64,000 bases of DNA from Saccharospirillum mangrovi (GTDB taxonomy: Bacteria; Pseudomonadota; Gammaproteobacteria; Pseudomonadales; Natronospirillaceae), in assembly GCF_003367315.1 (NCBI RefSeq), contig NZ_CP031415.1, forward strand, positions 804,001-868,000, in the 5' to 3' direction. Positions 62,544 to 64,000 of this stretch are shown here, in pieces (position 1 is the first letter of the stretch; each line of letters begins with the position of its first letter). Position numbers and translations under genes: made by a program. The notes beneath the pieces were generated by a model. The model was not told the origin of the DNA. It saw only the letters and a program-made list of their open reading frames with translations, and did no database searches.

Positions 62544-63404
62544 TCAGGAATTGGTCGCATTGAGTGGTTGACCCAATCGCACCGGCTGACCGGCACTGAT
62601 GGCGGCGTCCCATTCCAGGGCGCCCGCTTCGAATACGGCGATGACGGTGCTACCGAGACGGAACCGGCCCATTTCGTCGCCGCGTTTGAAGCTCGGCCCT
62701 GCGTCGCCGAAGTGACGATGCTGAATACGCGAACCGGCCGGGGCGACGATGCCCGCCCAAACGGTTTCGATGCTGGCAACAATCATGGCGCCGACCAGTA
62801 CCAGAATCATGCGGCCTTTTGCTGTGTTGAATTCGCACACCAGCCGTTCGTTGCGCGCGAACAGATTCGGTACGTGCTCGGCGGTGACGCCGTTAACGCT
62901 GAACAACCGGCCCGGAACAAAGGTGGTGCGAATCAGTTGGGCGTCGCACGGCATGTGAATGCGGTGGTAATCGCGCGGCGATAAATACAGCGTGGCAAAG
63001 CGGCCGTCGCGAAAGGTTTTGGCCTGGTCGGCATCGCCGCCGAGCAATTCGGTCAGGCTGTAATCGCGGCCTTTGGCCTGGAAAATACGCCCGGCTTCGA
63101 TGGCGCCAGCCTGGCTGACGGCGCCGTCAACCGGGCAAATCAGGCGGTTGGCATCGGTCGGTAACGGGCGGGCGTCGGCTTTTAATGCACGCGTGAAGAA
63201 GTCGTTGAAGTTGCGGTATTCGCTCAGATTTTCGCGTTCGGCTTCGCTCATGTTGACCTGAAAACGACGCGCAAACAGGCCGATAAAACTGCGCCGTATC
63301 GGCGCCCATTCGCTGGCGGCGAGACGGCCGACAACACGCGACAACAGATGATGCGGCGCCAGATATTGGCTGGCGACGAACAGGCGTTCGGAGAAAGCAC
63401 TCAT
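62544..63404 (-). CDS. psd: phosphatidylserine decarboxylase proenzyme
   Basis: 286 residues from ATG 63404. PVDGAVSQAG, LSPRDYHRIHMPCDA and the processing motif LGST (cut between Gly251 and Ser252, giving the pyruvoyl group) define the enzyme. It makes phosphatidylethanolamine at the inner membrane. Overlaps the upstream HDOD gene stop by four bases. Confidence 0.96.
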   Translation of the reverse strand: MSAFSERLFVASQYLAPHHLLSRVVGRLAASEWAPIRRSFIGLFARRFQVNMSEAERENLSEYRNFNDFFTRALKADARPLPTDANRLICPVDGAVSQAGAIEAGRIFQAKGRDYSLTELLGGDADQAKTFRDGRFATLYLSPRDYHRIHMPCDAQLIRTTFVPGRLFSVNGVTAEHVPNLFARNERLVCEFNTAKGRMILVLVGAMIVASIETVWAGIVAPAGSRIQHRHFGDAGPSFKRGDEMGRFRLGSTVIAVFEAGALEWDAAISAGQPVRLGQPLNATNS

Positions 63405-64000
63405 TTTGGATTCCGGGTCAGGGCGTTGTTCCAGTCGGCACAAAAGTCGCGGAACAGACGGTAGTCGTGTTCGTTTAATTCTTCGTCGTCGTCCTTGGCG
63501 TCGGCGTAAACCAAAAAAGGCACGGCGTTGCCGACTTTGAACGAGCGCAAAAAGAACGCTTCGTCGGCCGCGGCTTTCAACAAATCCGCCGGCAAGGTTT
63601 GGCGGCCTTTGTCGCGGTTGCTGTCGTTCAGCCAGAAGGCGGCGGTGCGTCGGCTGAATTCCTGCATCACCGGGTTGTTGAGCAGCGGCAGGCGCAAATT
63701 GCGCAGCAGCAAATAATAACTGCAACCGGCGGTGCGCGTCGCCTGCCAGATGCCGTTGTGCATGTTCAGCAGCACGATGCGGCTCAGGCCGAGGCCGGAT
63801 TGCAGGCCTTCCAGTGCGGTTTTGTGAATCTCGCTGCGCGTCATGTCGATCGGTCGGCGTAGGCGGGTGCGGGCGTCTTCCAACACGTCGGGATTGAGCG
63901 CGCGCCGTTTGGTGGCCACGGTTACCGACGCTGGCGGCGGTGCGGCTGGCTTGGTGGCTGCGACCCGGGCGCGGGGTTCGGGTTTTGGCGGCGGCCGCGT
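63401..64000 (-). CDS. HDOD-domain protein, C-terminal part
   Basis: The reading frame is open to the window edge. A Pro/Ala-rich linker (residues before VATKRRALN) leads to a region of about 170 residues typical of the C-terminus of HDOD proteins (LGLSRIVLLNMHNGIW, VGNAVPFLVYAD). The HDOD core itself would lie beyond position 64000. The psd-HDOD linkage supports the call. A GTG at 63919 is not taken as the start because the frame continues upstream. Confidence 0.72.
   Translation of the reverse strand, partial: TRPPPKPEPRARVAATKPAAPPPASVTVATKRRALNPDVLEDARTRLRRPIDMTRSEIHKTALEGLQSGLGLSRIVLLNMHNGIWQATRTAGCSYYLLLRNLRLPLLNNPVMQEFSRRTAAFWLNDSNRDKGRQTLPADLLKAAADEAFFLRSFKVGNAVPFLVYADAKDDDEELNEHDYRLFRDFCADWNNALTRNPK

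Noticed and set aside
1-64000. tRNA, rRNA, CRISPR arrays, prophage or integrase attachment sites
   Set aside because: None was recognised on reading the intergenic regions; all gaps are short or explained above.

Overview
The window is dense bacterial chromosome. Gene content and gene order point to a gammaproteobacterium of the Oceanospirillales/Pseudomonadales type, probably marine. The order cbrX-cbrA-cbrB-[sRNA]-pcnB-folK-panB-panC-panD-pgi, the rnt/motY linkage and the AhpA/serB/psd/HDOD neighbourhood all match what is known from Pseudomonas. The MSHA pilin cluster, a GlyGly-CTERM type protease pair and the EF-P beta-lysylation genes suggest a relative outside Pseudomonas; a Saccharospirillaceae-like genus is my guess, not a demonstrated assignment. 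Most genes are GC-rich. The first protease and the radical SAM/MFS cassette are visibly A+T-richer. No tRNA, rRNA, CRISPR array, insertion sequence or prophage was found.

Layout. 1-5949: tsaD end, folB, a folK paralogue, a sugar acetyltransferase, and tesA divergent from a YbbA/YbbP-type ABC pair. 6148-10877: a 2-Cys peroxiredoxin, then two tandem trypsin-like proteases that both continue past a GlyGly-CTERM-like anchor into a second lipobox and a conserved two-cysteine domain. 10918-19671: rsgA, orn, a LysR regulator, trxA, fadE, small proteins, rnt, motY. 19681-27737: MSHA-type pilin operon (mshA, C, D, O, P and a giant mshQ-like adhesin), all on the minus strand. 27968-33882: pgi, panD, panC, panB, folK, pcnB. 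33883-34432: an unannotated locus that carries every hallmark of a CrcZ sRNA. 34433-39026: cbrB, cbrA and the tiny cbrX. 39119-45770: genes lying between cbrX and gluQ, namely a histidine kinase/HD-GYP pair and a cassette comprising a seven-codon micro-ORF (MFREFAW), a HemN-like radical SAM protein, an MFS transporter and a MarR regulator. 45856-54746: gluQ, aminotransferase, Rieske protein, hmuV/hmuU, ahpA, serB, epmB, efp. 54792-60917: GntR regulator and an aap-type amino-acid ABC operon with two phosphatase-like genes inside or beside it. 60977-64000: epmA, proQ-like, psd and the C-terminus of an HDOD protein.

How the parts work together. CbrAB with its sigma-54 promoter and A-rich sRNA should set carbon catabolite repression. 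EfP, EpmB and EpmA are three parts of EF-P beta-lysylation. The pan genes and folB/folK supply pantothenate and folate. The proteases and the MSHA pilus are surface or secreted functions. The strongest candidates for new biology are the MFREFAW/radical SAM/MFS/MarR cassette, the CrcZ-like sRNA, and the protease-lipoprotein fusion architecture conserved in two paralogues.
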